This document shows, in pieces, positions 41,423 to 52,355 of a stretch of 64,000 nucleotides of DNA; positions within the stretch are counted from its first letter, which is position 1; each line of letters opens with the position of its first letter. Source of the stretch: Penium margaritaceum (lineage: Eukaryota; Streptophyta; Zygnematophyceae; Desmidiales; Peniaceae); NCBI GenBank assembly GCA_023375785.1, contig SZWC01000531.1:293394-357393 (forward strand), given 5' to 3'. The translations under genes and the position numbers were made by a program. The notes beneath the pieces are model-generated. The model made no database searches, was not told the origin of the DNA, and saw nothing but the letters and a program-made list of their open reading frames with translations.

Positions 41423-44400
41423 ATATCCCCCTTGCACTGCAGCCTTGATACCCTATCCCTGCAATCTCTGGTATTCTAAGCCTCACAGCACAAACCAAGC
41501 TTCATGCAGCTCACTTTGTGCTTATCCTTGGGATGTGCCTTGGTCATGGCATCTGTGAGTAGCGCTTAATGCCACAGTTCACAATAGCCGTATCTCCCTT
41601 CACCACCAAGTCTGATGCATAGTGATGAGGAATCTCAATGTGATTTTTCCTCCTGTGTAGCACTGGGTTCTACGTGAGGCTGATTGCACTCATGTTTTCA
41701 AAGATGAGCATGATCAGATTCCTTTACATTACCCCAATCTCCTTCAACAGCCATCGCAGCCACACCACCTCCTTTGCGGCTTTTGCGAGTGCAATGTACT
41801 CAGCATCAGTGCTAGACAACGCCACACAATATTGCTTCTTACTCATCCACAAAACGGCCACACCATGACGCATAATTTTGTACATTGTTTCTCTGTTATT
41901 CACATCACCAGCCCAATCAGCATCTGAGTAGCCAACTGACAAGAGGGAGTCACCGCGCGGTCCCCATCCACACATGAGCCGCGACTGCTTTGTCATTTTG
42001 TAGATAGTGGCGGATCCGCTTTACCGCTTGCCAATGCAGCGGCCCGAGTTCAGTGACATAGCAAATCACTTGGCCCTTTGCAAAGGCCAGGTTGGGCCAC
42101 TTTGCCACAATTTCGCACATTATGCTATCGACCACGAACTAGTGTGTCATCCTTGCCATCTCCTCCTTCTCCTCATCTATGCTCGGACACATTCTTGAGC
42201 TCAAGTCACACGTCATGGTCATGGACGTGAAAATGGGGTTGCACTCCTCGATCTCGTTGTGGCAGAGCATCTCTTGCACATGCTTTTCTTTTCCAATCTG
42301 CAGAGCCCGTGCCTTATGATCCTTCTTGATGGCGACGCTGAGGTCATACTAGAGCTCACCCATGTCCGTCATTTTGAGCTGACCGCCAAGCTACCGCTTC
42401 TGGTTCACCAAATCCTCCACATCTGATGACACAAGGATCAGATCGTCCACCAGGAGAACCATCATCTGATGCTACCCTGACTGCTTTCACACATACATGT
42501 TGTGATCCACCTCACTATGCTTGAAGCCAAGACCGTCCATGAAGCCATCCATTTTCAAGTACCACATGAGTGGCACTTGCTTCAACCTGTAGAGTACCTT
42601 GCAAAGCCTGCACACCTTTCCCGGTGGCATGATCACCCCCTCCAAAACTTCCAAGAGGACCTCCTTGTCCAGGTTGCCATTTTTTTTCAGATTCATCTGA
42701 TAGACCTCGCAGTCACACGTCGCCACCACTGAGAGAATGCTGTCAATGGAGGCAAAATTTGTCATTGGTGCAAAGGTTTTCTTCAAGTGTTCACCCTTTC
42801 GCTGAACATGCCTCTTCGCCACCAGTCCTGCCTTGTACCACTCCACCTTCCCTCCTTGGTGAGATTCTTCTTGAAGACCCACTTGGAGGCGATGATCTTC
42901 TCATCCTTCGGCCTTTCAACCAGCTCCCAAGTCCTATTCTCCTCGTTGGAGGCAAACTCAAATTTTACAGCTCCCTCCCAGTCAGCCCCGTCCTTCCACT
43001 GAAGCACCTCCTCGATGGTCTCGGGCTCCTCTTGCACAAAGAGAACCCAAGAAAACACGGTCTAGATGCCCTCAGTAATATTTTACCGTTTTTCAGTCCT
43101 CCTTGCGCGTCCGCTTCTACGAGGCTGCTGCTACTAAAGTTGTTGTTCCTGTTTTCGCCGCCGTTGCTGCTGCTGCTGCTACCCACTTGTGGTGCCACTC
43201 GCACCACCGGCCTGCTCCCCATCTCTCTTAGACCGTGAAGATAAAGGCTGAGTCCCCGCCTCCTTGTTCGGCTCCATTGCTGCCGGTGCTTTGGACTCAA
43301 CATCCAATATGGCTGATGCCAAATCAGCCACTCCCGAATCTCCCGAATGGTTCCTGCCGGTCGGAGTTTCTTGGACACCACCCTCATTTGCATCCTCAGG
43401 CATCTCCCCTTTGAGGAGTGGCATTGTCTCCCCTCTCTTGGAGAGACATGAATCCTTGTTTTTCCAACGGGCTTCCTTGTTGAAAGTGTCTCTTCACAAT
43501 CGGTTGCCTCCACCAGTCAAAGAACTAGTACGCCTGGCTCCCGCTCACGTACCCAACAAAGATACACTGGTGTTTCCACAAGTCCAGCTTGCCCCGCCAC
43601 TTCCGTGCCTGCACAACAGCATGTGCAATGCAGCCAAATGTGTGGAGGTGAGCCAGAGTTGACTTCCTTCCCCTCCACACCTCTTGCGGAGTCTTTCACA
43701 CCTTGGACTCCATATCTTTCACTGGATTCGAAGGCATCATGTTCATGATGTATGCCGCTGTCCGTGCAGCCTCATCTGAATGTTTTTGCGTGAGGCCGCC
43801 ATCGCTCAATATGTCCTGACCATATTGAGGATAGTGCGCCTGGCCTGCTGAACGACCTTGTTCTACTGTAAAGAGTGTGGTATTGTTTTTTTCCATGCAA
43901 TTCCATTGCTCTTTATCCATTCCAAGCAGCCCTCATACTCACCGCCATTGTCGCTCCGGACTTCCTTCACCTTTAATTCGGTTTGCCGTTCCACTACTGC
44001 CACAAACTCTTGCATACATGGTAACACACTGATTCTCCTTTGGGTGATGTAGGGATAGAGCTTGTAGCTCTGGTCTTCAATGAAGGTAATGAAGTAGCGA
44101 GCTCCCTGATGGACCTTTCAAGTGGTCCGTACACGTCTGGGTTCACAAGCTACAACATTGTTGTTATGTGCATCCCCTTGATTCCAAACTGCTGCCATGT
44201 TGCCTCGTAAACCGCACGTAGCTAACACATCACATATTTGGCTGCTCCAAGGCTATTCACCTTGAGACCCCACATCACCTCCTTCTTTTTCAAGTCCCTC
44301 AAGGTTGAGGGAGCAATGTGGCACAGGTGGCGGTGCCATAATTCCAGGTCTCCATTGTCCTTCTTCACATGGTGGGCGGCGTCAGACCCCGCCTAATCGG

Positions 44401-44720
44401 CAAAGACCTTGGTTCAGAGAGGGTACAAGTCCTCTATGTGCGATTACGTATCCTTCCCCCTCCTTCCGGACGTTGGCCTCATTCATAATGAGCACCATCA
44501 GCCCCTTGTTGGTGAGGCAGCTCACTCACAGCAGATTTTTCCTAAGTTTGGGCATGTGGAGCACGTCGTGCATGGTGAATGGGATTGTTTTCTCATTCAC
44601 CACTGACTCGATGCGGAAGTTACCTTTGCCCGCGGCCAACTCTGTTTTTCCATTGGCCACCATCATGTGCCGCTCTGAGGTGCCGTAGGTGAAAAACGCC
44701 AACCAGTGCATTGAGTATGG
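41423..44720 (-). pseudogene. pol: C pol (fossil)
   Basis: On the - strand a protease-region block (MHDVLHMPKLRKNLL) is near 44560. Integrase runs from about 44350 to 43500, followed by a serine/proline-rich linker with Ser/Asn repeats (43510-43060). RT runs from about 43000 to 42150 with IASKWVFKK near 42890. RNase H (YSDADWAGDVNNRE, then SSTDAEYIAL) is at 41996-41724. Lineage is closer to family B than to Copia-1. Many interruptions. Confidence 0.8.
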
Positions 44721-45642
44721 CCGCCTGATCCGGATTCAACCACGGTGATCCCTGGATCCATCAAGTCAGTGGAATCTAGTGTCATGAGCGCCTGTTGTCC
44801 TACTTCTCAGCCGTATCATGCTTGTCCGACTTCTTGTTATGGCAGTTCTGTGCATAGTAGCCCTCTCTGCCACATTTGTAGCACTCCCCTGTCTTGTCAC
44901 CTTACTTGGTGCGTTGCTTGGCTTCCTTCCCCTTCTAGCATCCCCCTCCACCTTGAAGGAGGTCAACATAGGCAGAACTCAATTTTTTCCCAATCCCTTC
45001 CCCACCACGACGCATCCATTCATTAAGGACGTACACATCCGCCTTGGGGTATTTCAGCTCATTCGCGGGCCAGTCACCAACAACGGTGATCTCATGATTC
45101 CGACTGTCCTACAAGGCCAGGAGGAGGATCATTGCTTGCAGCTGAGGGTCAACCTTCCACCCAGTGGCTACGCACTCGGCAGCGAGGGACTCGATATGTT
45201 GTAAGATTGCCATGATGTTGTCGCCTTTTTTGGGTTAGGCAATGATGGGCATCTTGAAGACGAAGAGCTGGTTAGCAAGGTTGCTCATCTTGTAGATGGA
45301 GCAAAGGTATTTCCAGGCCTCCATAGCCTCCGTGCATCCTTGAATGTGTACGTACTGTGCCGGAGCAACCGCCAACAGAGCAAGTGATTTCTTGTTATGC
45401 TTCTTGAAATTCTCCATTGCTTCCGGCATAGCAGTGTCCAGAGGGGGTGCTTCTTCACCCTTGACCAGCTCAAGTAGGCCCTTGTCGTCAAGGTAGACCT
45501 CAAACTGCGATTTCCACCAGCAGGAGCCCGTCCCGTCAAACTTCAAGACGACGCCGATGCTATCTTGGTTGGTTGTTGCAATGGCGTGCCTCCTTAGCGT
45601 GAACGTTGGAGAGGTGGGGTATTTTGAGGTACGTGGGTCCAT
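44720..45642 (-). pseudogene. gag: C gag (fossil)
   Basis: The frame 45642-45235 encodes a Copia gag N-terminus (LKFDGTGSCWWKSQFEVYL, then EAWKYLCSIY), the same fold family as family B gag. A zinc-knuckle-like segment lies near 44880. Interrupted. Confidence 0.78.
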
Positions 45643-45647
45643 AACCC
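45633..45647 (-). promoter_or_regulatory. Half-tRNA primer-binding site of C
   Basis: The + strand GTGGGTCCATAACCC lies two bases from the LTR at 45650. It equals the initiator tRNA-Met anticodon arm with one difference, in the same position as in family B. Confidence 0.7.
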
Positions 45648-45649
45648 TT

Positions 45650-46319
45650 TGTTGGACCTAATTGGTGTAGAGGTATCCTCATGGAAGCCTAGATCTCGTT
45701 GATATACACTACCAATGTTTGGAGCAGTGAATGGACACCAATGGTGACGAGTGTGGAGCACAAGGATCCACATGATTTGAGTGGATAGAAACATATCGTA
45801 TTCAACAGAACTGAGTTGAAACATGATTTCGTTCATCAAGATGGTACGATTATATCAAATCCTTACAACCTGTCATCTCATGTTTCCAACACATCTAAGC
45901 ACGACCAATTTGGCGCAGTGGAGCCCCTGCCACCACACACAAGGTCAGGAGAGGTGCTTGGACGGTGACCTGTCAAAGCGCCCTTCTAAGGCCCAGAATT
46001 CAAGGAGGAGTTCACCCTGGTCAAGGAGGTCTCCCTGGCTACCTCTTTTGTGGCCTTGGTGAATTTGGATCCTGTTGAAAGTTGATCTCGGTCACCAGCG
46101 GTGGAGCATCCCATCATCGATGGCGGATACAAGATTCCACCAATCAACAATGTGAACTTCCTGAATTTTCACTCAATTGAGTGATTCAAAGCTCGATCCT
46201 ACGTGGGAAAATCCAAGGGATCCAAATCTAAACACTGATCAGGTTTTAATGACTCCCTTGTGGTAAAAAAAGGGAATATGATAAATTGCACTCATGGCAA
46301 GGGGCACACAATGTCAACA
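45650..46319 (-). repeat. C 5' LTR, 670 bp
   Basis: The termini are TG...CA. It is the diverged partner of 40688-41422. Confidence 0.85.
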
Positions 46320-46399
46320 ACAACATCATGGCAAGACTCAGTCATGATGAGAGAGTAGCCTAATGATATGTTGGACTAGACCACAACAACGATATTTCT

Positions 46400-47600
46400 A
46401 CATGCTTAAAAAAAAGGTTCAAGTTCTGGAAACTGCCAGAACAAAAGGACTAGTAGGATGAGAAGGAAGAAGATCATTGGCACAAGAAGCAGGGTGTGAG
46501 TGCAACTGCCGGGGCCAAAGACAGCTACCAGAAGCCCAATTAAAAGGAAGAGGAGAAAAGGAAATAATCATGTTGTCTCTTGTTGTTTTGACTCCTTTGC
46601 TGAGCATTCAGCAGAGGCAGAGTACTCTGTGGGTCTTTTCTCTGTGTCAACGATTGGTCATGAGGCGAGTAGCACCTAGATCATTGACTGTGATGCCACC
46701 AACCACTTGACTTGTCGTCGTAGTGACTTTATGGTGCTTGGTTGTGTTGTGGCATTCCAGTCCATTCACAGAGGATCTGGTCAGTTGTTGCATATCCAGG
46801 GCATTGGGATGGTGAGTTTTGATGGTCTGTCTGGCCCCTTGTACATTTATAATGTGCTCTTTGTCCATTTTCTTGAGCTCAATCTGCTCTCTGTTTATGC
46901 TTGCACCATGATGGGTCCCTTTATTGAGCACTGTATTGACTATGCCACGGTGGCTTCTCTTGACGCACATGTCGTTTTTCTTCGTGCCTCAGTTGATGAT
47001 TTTTATTGCATGTCTCATTGTACTCCCTTTGTCCTTTCCCCTTCTCATCCATCTGCAAGTGTGTTCATCACTGGTGTTCATTCTCTAGAAAACCAGCATT
47101 TCTACATTGCCGCCTTTGCCATGTGAGCTTGGACACTGCAAGCTCATTCAGACTCAGCCAGCCCTCCGTCTTGGCGCGGCTTCCTTTGATAGTTTCCCAA
47201 GACCGACTGCCTCTTTTGTGCTCATGTAAGCATCGTTGCACTTACCGTGGCACCACCTCATAGGAACAAGGTTCATAAGAGTTGATCCGCTCAGAACTTC
47301 TCGTTCCCCTTTAAGTCGAATTTCTCTGAGATCCAATGCATTATGTTCTTACACTCACTGATGAATTCACCCCAATACGGTGGCTCTACAGCCTCTGCCA
47401 CTAGAGTGATGCCACCCTGGCGGTCCACATGTGGCTGGTGATGGCTAAAGGCCAGTCTCATGCAACCCTTCACACGTTCTCCTCTGACTGCGCTAGTGAG
47501 TTCTTAGGAAAGATGGATGCCACCTTTGCTGATCATGGTGTCTTTCACCAGCTCTTCGTCCCTGCTATGCAATAGTATAATGGTGTGTCTGAGCGTGTGA
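46400..47600 (+). mobile_element. F: Ty1/Copia fragment (gag end, protease, integrase), + strand
   Basis: On the + strand a protease block (CDATNHLTCRRSD) lies near 46695. A frame at 46707-47126 closely parallels the protease and pre-integrase part of A1 (GSGQ-L-GIGMVSFDG, then YNVLFV). Integrase pieces (FLGKMDATFADHGVFH) lie near 47510. No LTRs seen. It belongs to the A/G lineage but lies in opposite orientation to A and G. Several interruptions. Confidence 0.78.
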
Positions 47601-47900
47601 GTCCACACATGCTCTCCGTGCTCTTATCACGGGTGATCCTGACAACCTCACTAATGGAATAGGCCGTTACGATCCTGACCTATCACGCGGTACCACTACA
47701 GACCTTGTAAGTGCATATGCACTCATCCGTCATCGCAACAACGTCACCAACCATGCTATACAGAGTGGACTCGCCGCCTCAACCAACTTTGCGATCTTTG
47801 TAAAGCCATGCCCGGTCAGCTTGCTGCATGTCTCTCCATCATCACTGGCTTTATCCTTGAGCTGCCTGACCTCTTTCTCCATGTTTCTCACTCTGGACTT
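47600..47900. other. Unclassified 300 bp between F and G
   Basis: A short + strand frame is open across part of it, but I recognise no domain. It may still belong to F. Confidence 0.3.
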
Positions 47901-49555
47901 CTTAATTTGAGCACCTTACATCTGACCTGTGTGGATATGTTGACTGCTGCGGCTGCAAGAGGACCCTGATCAACAGTAGCGGTGGTATAGGTCTCAACTG
48001 CCCTACCAGCAGCAGTGCTGGTAGGTGCACGCACAGCACGTGCTGTGGCAGCAAACGTGGAAGAGATAGCAGTGCTAGAGACAATGACAATCTCAAGAGC
48101 AGTGAGGATGTTCGAGGGTCCAAAAGATGCAGCAGCAGCCTGGGACGCAGTGGGAGATGCGGCACGACGTGAGGTTGCCTCAGTTGGCTCTACTGGGACT
48201 GCTCGTGCAGCTGGTATCGTCCCAGCAAGTGCGGTGTGCTGTTTCTGCCGACGCATCCTAAGAACAACGGGAGAGCTTACAAGGGAAGAAGGATGATGTT
48301 TTTCGCGTGGTGGCCCCGTTGCTGGCGCGTTCTATTTGGTTGGTGAGTCGTCCGAGGCCGACTGGCAATAGGTTGCGTACTCGGCGGTGTCAACGCGCGC
48401 CTCGGCGTCCGCTGGGTCGTAGTCCTCCCCAGGATGGTACCCTGGGCTTTCACAGCGACGGCGATGCAATCACGCCTTGATCCAAGCACAATGTGCTTCC
48501 TCCTCGCCTCGTGCAATTGGCTCGTAGTAGCGTTCCCACTCACTATGGCCCCGTGGAGAGGTGGGGGCTGGTGCTGTCTTTGAAGGCGAAGCCAGGGTGG
48601 CGGAACAGGTCGTAGAAGCGGCCACCGCTGCTGCTGCCGAGTAAGAAGAAGTTGTGCAGCTGCAGGCTGCTGTGCTGTGAGACTGTTGTGGCAGTAGAGT
48701 GCGGCACAAAGGTGTTGTGAAGACGGAGGAGTCGGAGCAATCGAGACAGTGGAGCTGCGGGGCCAAGAATTGTAGGTCTACAGCAGGCGCCATGGGCTAG
48801 AGTGTTGTGGTGAGTGCTGCTATGCTCAGCTACTGTGGTGTTGTAGAGCTGCTGATGAGCAAGATGTTTGATGCCTGCAAGCTGCGTGAACTTGCGGGTT
48901 GTGCGACAAGAGAGGGGCAAGCGGTTGAGAGCAACCGGGTGCAAACTGCGGTGATCCGTAGCAAGGGAGGCGCGGGCAGCCGAGAGCCGCACGGATGTGT
49001 GCGACGGTGCTGCATAGCAAGTAAGGACTACAGGGCTACAGGGATGGTGAGATGCAACGAGCCGGGGCTAGAGTGCCTCGGATCCATGGTGTCGCAATGT
49101 CCCAGTGCAGAAGGGTTGCGGAGATGTGGAGATGCTGAGCTGCAAAGCGACGAGGCCACAGTACAAAACTGAGGACTGTGGATCTGCAAGACTGCGAAGC
49201 AACTGTGGGCCGAGGCTAGAGTGCCAAGGGGCCGTGGTAACGCAAGTCTCTGGTGTTGCGGAGCTGCGAGGCTACGGAGATGCAGAGTGCAGATCAGCGG
49301 AACTACGGGACTGTAGAACTGCGGAGCTACAGTGGGCCGAAACTAGAGTTTCTTGGCGTTGTGATGATGTAGTGCTCTGGTGATGCCGAGTTGCAAAGTT
49401 GCGATGCAGGCGAGGGGAAGAGTCAGCTAGAATTCCTAGGCAGCAAATTGGGGCAGCAGCGTTATTGATGCAGTGTGTATGCATCCACACTCGTTGCTTA
49501 GTCAGCAGCCCCCTCAGTCTGCTGCTCTATAATCTAAGTCTGAGTGCTCTGGGTT
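47900..49555 (-). pseudogene. gag: G2 leader and gag-like N-terminal region (fossil)
   Basis: The part nearest the LTR (48850-49555) is an imperfect repeat of GAGCTGCGAGG-like words, comparable in style to the family A leader. Further on, - strand frames at 48793-48470 (with SEWERYYEPIARG) and 48256-47888 are alanine/threonine-rich. No zinc knuckle or pol follows before the region ends near 47900. The gag assignment rests on position and composition only. Confidence 0.45.
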
Positions 49556-50325
49556 TGTTACTCAGAGATGCACGTGCCAGTGTTAGCGCCAGAAAGCAGC
49601 TGAGAACTGGAAAGAACTGAATATGGATCAAGAATGAGCCACAATGGGATACCCCTCCAAGAACAAGCCTCCCCCAGCTCTGTAGAGCTTGTTACTCAGT
49701 TCACCAACCAATCAGGAAATAGCTCTATTTTCAGGCTGGCAGGTTTTCTCGGTGAGCCCTGCCAGACGGCCGACAGCCCAAAACCCTTGCGTCGTCCGTT
49801 TTGCCTGAAACCTGGACCATACCATAATACTGAATCTGGGAATTCAGTCGTGCAATCAGAATCAGCTAGAAAAATAGCAGTGAGGAATTATGGCTGTAAG
49901 AAACCAGGCAGTGCCTACACTAGTCCCTGGCGACAACAGTGCCACGCTAGCATGAGATTTGGACCCTAAGCATAGCAGGACGCTGCAGACGCAATAGTAT
50001 AGTCAGATTCAGCACTAGACACATGCACACAGCATCCGCAGTGGCAGTAACCACCGGCGGCCTGACCGTTGAGGAGGCCTGCCGATGGAGCTGAGTATGT
50101 TGCCAGAGGGAGGAGGCTCCAGCAAACTGCGTGTAGTCCTCAACGTGCGTCGGCTCCACCGGACGACACTCCAGCAGCGTCGAGTCTCGCCGTCAGTCAT
50201 CTGCACGCCGATGTACACAAGCCGGGAGGACACAACAGAGCACAATGAGAGATGTGAGAAAACACCAACACTCCTCCATGACTCAAAGGCATAGTGCACA
50301 TGGGCGGGTAGCGACACATTCAACA
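49556..50325 (-). repeat. Family G LTR, about 770 bp
   Basis: On the + strand it runs from TGTTACTC to ACATTCAACA and is followed by a polypurine tract (CTCCCCCAGGG on the + strand, from 50331). The left boundary could instead be the TGTTAGCG at 49581. Only one copy is in the window, so the boundaries are not confirmed by a partner. Confidence 0.65.
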
Positions 50326-51702
50326 GACCAACTCCCCCAGGGCACGTAGAGATACAGGCAGGGACAAGGAGTGCAACTCACGGACGCACGCCGACCAAAC
50401 TCTTAGCCTTCTTCAACGAATCGCGCTTCAGTGTCTTGGTCAAGAAGTCAACCAGTAGTCGTGTTATCTCAACCCACACAATGCCAGGTTGCCATCGTGC
50501 AACAACAAACACACATAGTGATATTCAACATTGATGTGCTTTGTGCGTGTGTGATACACACCGTCATTGTCCGCGATGGCCATGGCACTCTCATTGTCAT
50601 AACACAATGTGATGGATGCGATGGACTGACAAAACTTGGACAACAGATGACGCAGCCACACGCTCTCACATGTGTCTGAGCCAAGGGCCATGAACTCAGC
50701 CTCATCAATGCTACGTGCAATGCACCCCTACTTGCCACTGCGCCAAGACACAGCCGTGCTGCCAACCAGACAGATCCAGCCTGTGCGGCTCTTGCCGTCT
50801 GGACTACCAGCCCAGTCACTGTCGGTGTAGCCCACCAAAACAATAGACGGCTGTTGGCGGAACATGAGACCTCGTCGTGGACTCGAGAAAACATAGTGCA
50901 GTACTCCGATTGTGGCCTCAAAGTGGAGGCGACGCGGCTCCTGGGAGAACTGAGCTAGGAGATTAACTGCAAACATAATATCTGGATGTGTCGTCATCGC
51001 CAGGAACATGAGTGACCCAATGACTTGCAGATACGTGGTCACGTCAACAAGCTCCCCCACAACGGTTGGGTCAGAGTTCTTCAGCTTCACCTGGCCATCC
51101 GGTGACATGGGTGAGGACGCACTCGGCACGAGGGACAGGTCCTCAGCGAAGCGAGTGGATAGAGTATGTACATAGGCAGCCGGTGGATGTGTAGGATGCC
51201 TTAGGAGCGATCATGCTCGAGCTCCATGCCCAGGAAAACTCGGGCAGACCCGAGATCCTTCATCTGGTAGGTGGTGTGCAGTAGGTCCTTGACACGCTGG
51301 ATGGCAGCCATGTCTGACGACGTAATGAGGAGATTGTTGATGTAGAAGATGACAGCGGTGAAGGTCTGGCCTTGTGAGTTGATGAATAGTGCGGGGTCAG
51401 CATTGCTGCGCAGGAGGCCGCCGCGGAGGAGTTTGCGACTAATCTCCTTGTTCTAGAACTGAGGCAACTGCTCTTGGCCATATAGGGGCCTTTCGCAGCC
51501 ACCAGACCTTCCCAGTGCCGTTGTCGAAGCCTAGAAGTTGCACCATGTAGAGCTCCTCTCCCTCCAGCGAGCCATGAAGGAAAGTGTTGCTCACGTCCAT
51601 CTAATGCAGCTCCCACCAGTGCAGGGCAACCAGGTTGAAGAGCGATCGACTAGTGGAGAATTGACCAACTGGGGCAAAGATCTGGTTGTAATCAATCCCA
51701 AG
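50326..51702 (-). pseudogene. pol: G1 pol, RNase H and RT end, left of B2 (fossil)
   Basis: RNase H (YTDSDWAGSPDGKSRTGW, then a KHINVEYHYV tail) is at about 50840-50470. RT C-terminal blocks (GSLMFLAMTTHPDIMFA) are near 50980 and further RT blocks run to 51660. It stops at the CCAAG target site of B2. Confidence 0.83.
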
Positions 51703-52355
51703 TGTTAGCTACTGAGCTAACCACCTCTGGCAGAGAAGCCGCGAAACTGAAAAGCTCACAAAGGTTTTTAGGCCTTCTTCCTTTGTTGACATGTGTCATG
51801 CACCCCAAACTTAATCAGGCATACACTTCACCTTCAAGAGTACTAACGCCTTAGCATTACATCTCAAGAAGAGCTCAAGTCGTCAATACGCAAGAGAGCA
51901 CCAAGCAAGGGTTGATTGATTAGCATGCAAGACAAGTCCTTTTATAGCTGTCTGTCCAGTCCTAGAACTCAAAAGCACATTCCTGGGAAGTGGCCTGAAC
52001 CAGCCACGTCACCAATAGACTTGCACTGTGGGCTTGACACATAAGCATCCTAGTGCCAAGGTGACAGACCAACCATGTAGCGTCCAAGAAGCTACGGACT
52101 TTCTTTCTTGGAAGCTTCCACAGCAAACAAGATATGCATGGGGCCAGGATCGACCTCATGACCTCTCACTTGGCCAAATCAACAAAATGGCCAAGGTAAC
52201 CATTCACCCATATGGTGTACTCACAGGTCATATCTCACAAGAGACAGAGCATAGTTGAGTCACACTACAACGGATCTAGGGGTCATACCTCCACAAGGGG
52301 CAGAGCATTCCTGATCCGTCCTACAACACTGAACAAGGGGCAAAAACATTCAACA
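51703..52355 (-). repeat. B2 3' LTR, 653 bp
   Basis: TG...CA termini. TATA box at 51939-51946. tRNA-like module at 52137-52214. Confidence 0.95.
52137..52214 (-). other. tRNA-like module in B2 left LTR
   Basis: The B-box-like sequence (GAGGTCGATCC on the - strand, 52157-52147) and the A-box-like sequence about 42 bases upstream of it are kept with small changes. The TTTT run seen in B1 is absent. Confidence 0.45.

Larger units (their letters stand above)
40688..46319 (-). mobile_element. C: old Ty1/Copia element
   Basis: LTRs lie at 40688-41422 and 45650-46319, both TGTTGG...TCAACA. They differ in length (735 and 670 bp) and strongly in sequence, so this is the oldest two-LTR element in the window. 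Flanks are GCAAT and ACAAC, not a clear target duplication. Gag-pol is present in Copia order with many interruptions. Confidence 0.88.

Noticed and set aside
40683-46324. Target duplication of C (GCAAT / ACAAC)
   Set aside because: Only three of five positions agree; too weak to claim for such an old element.
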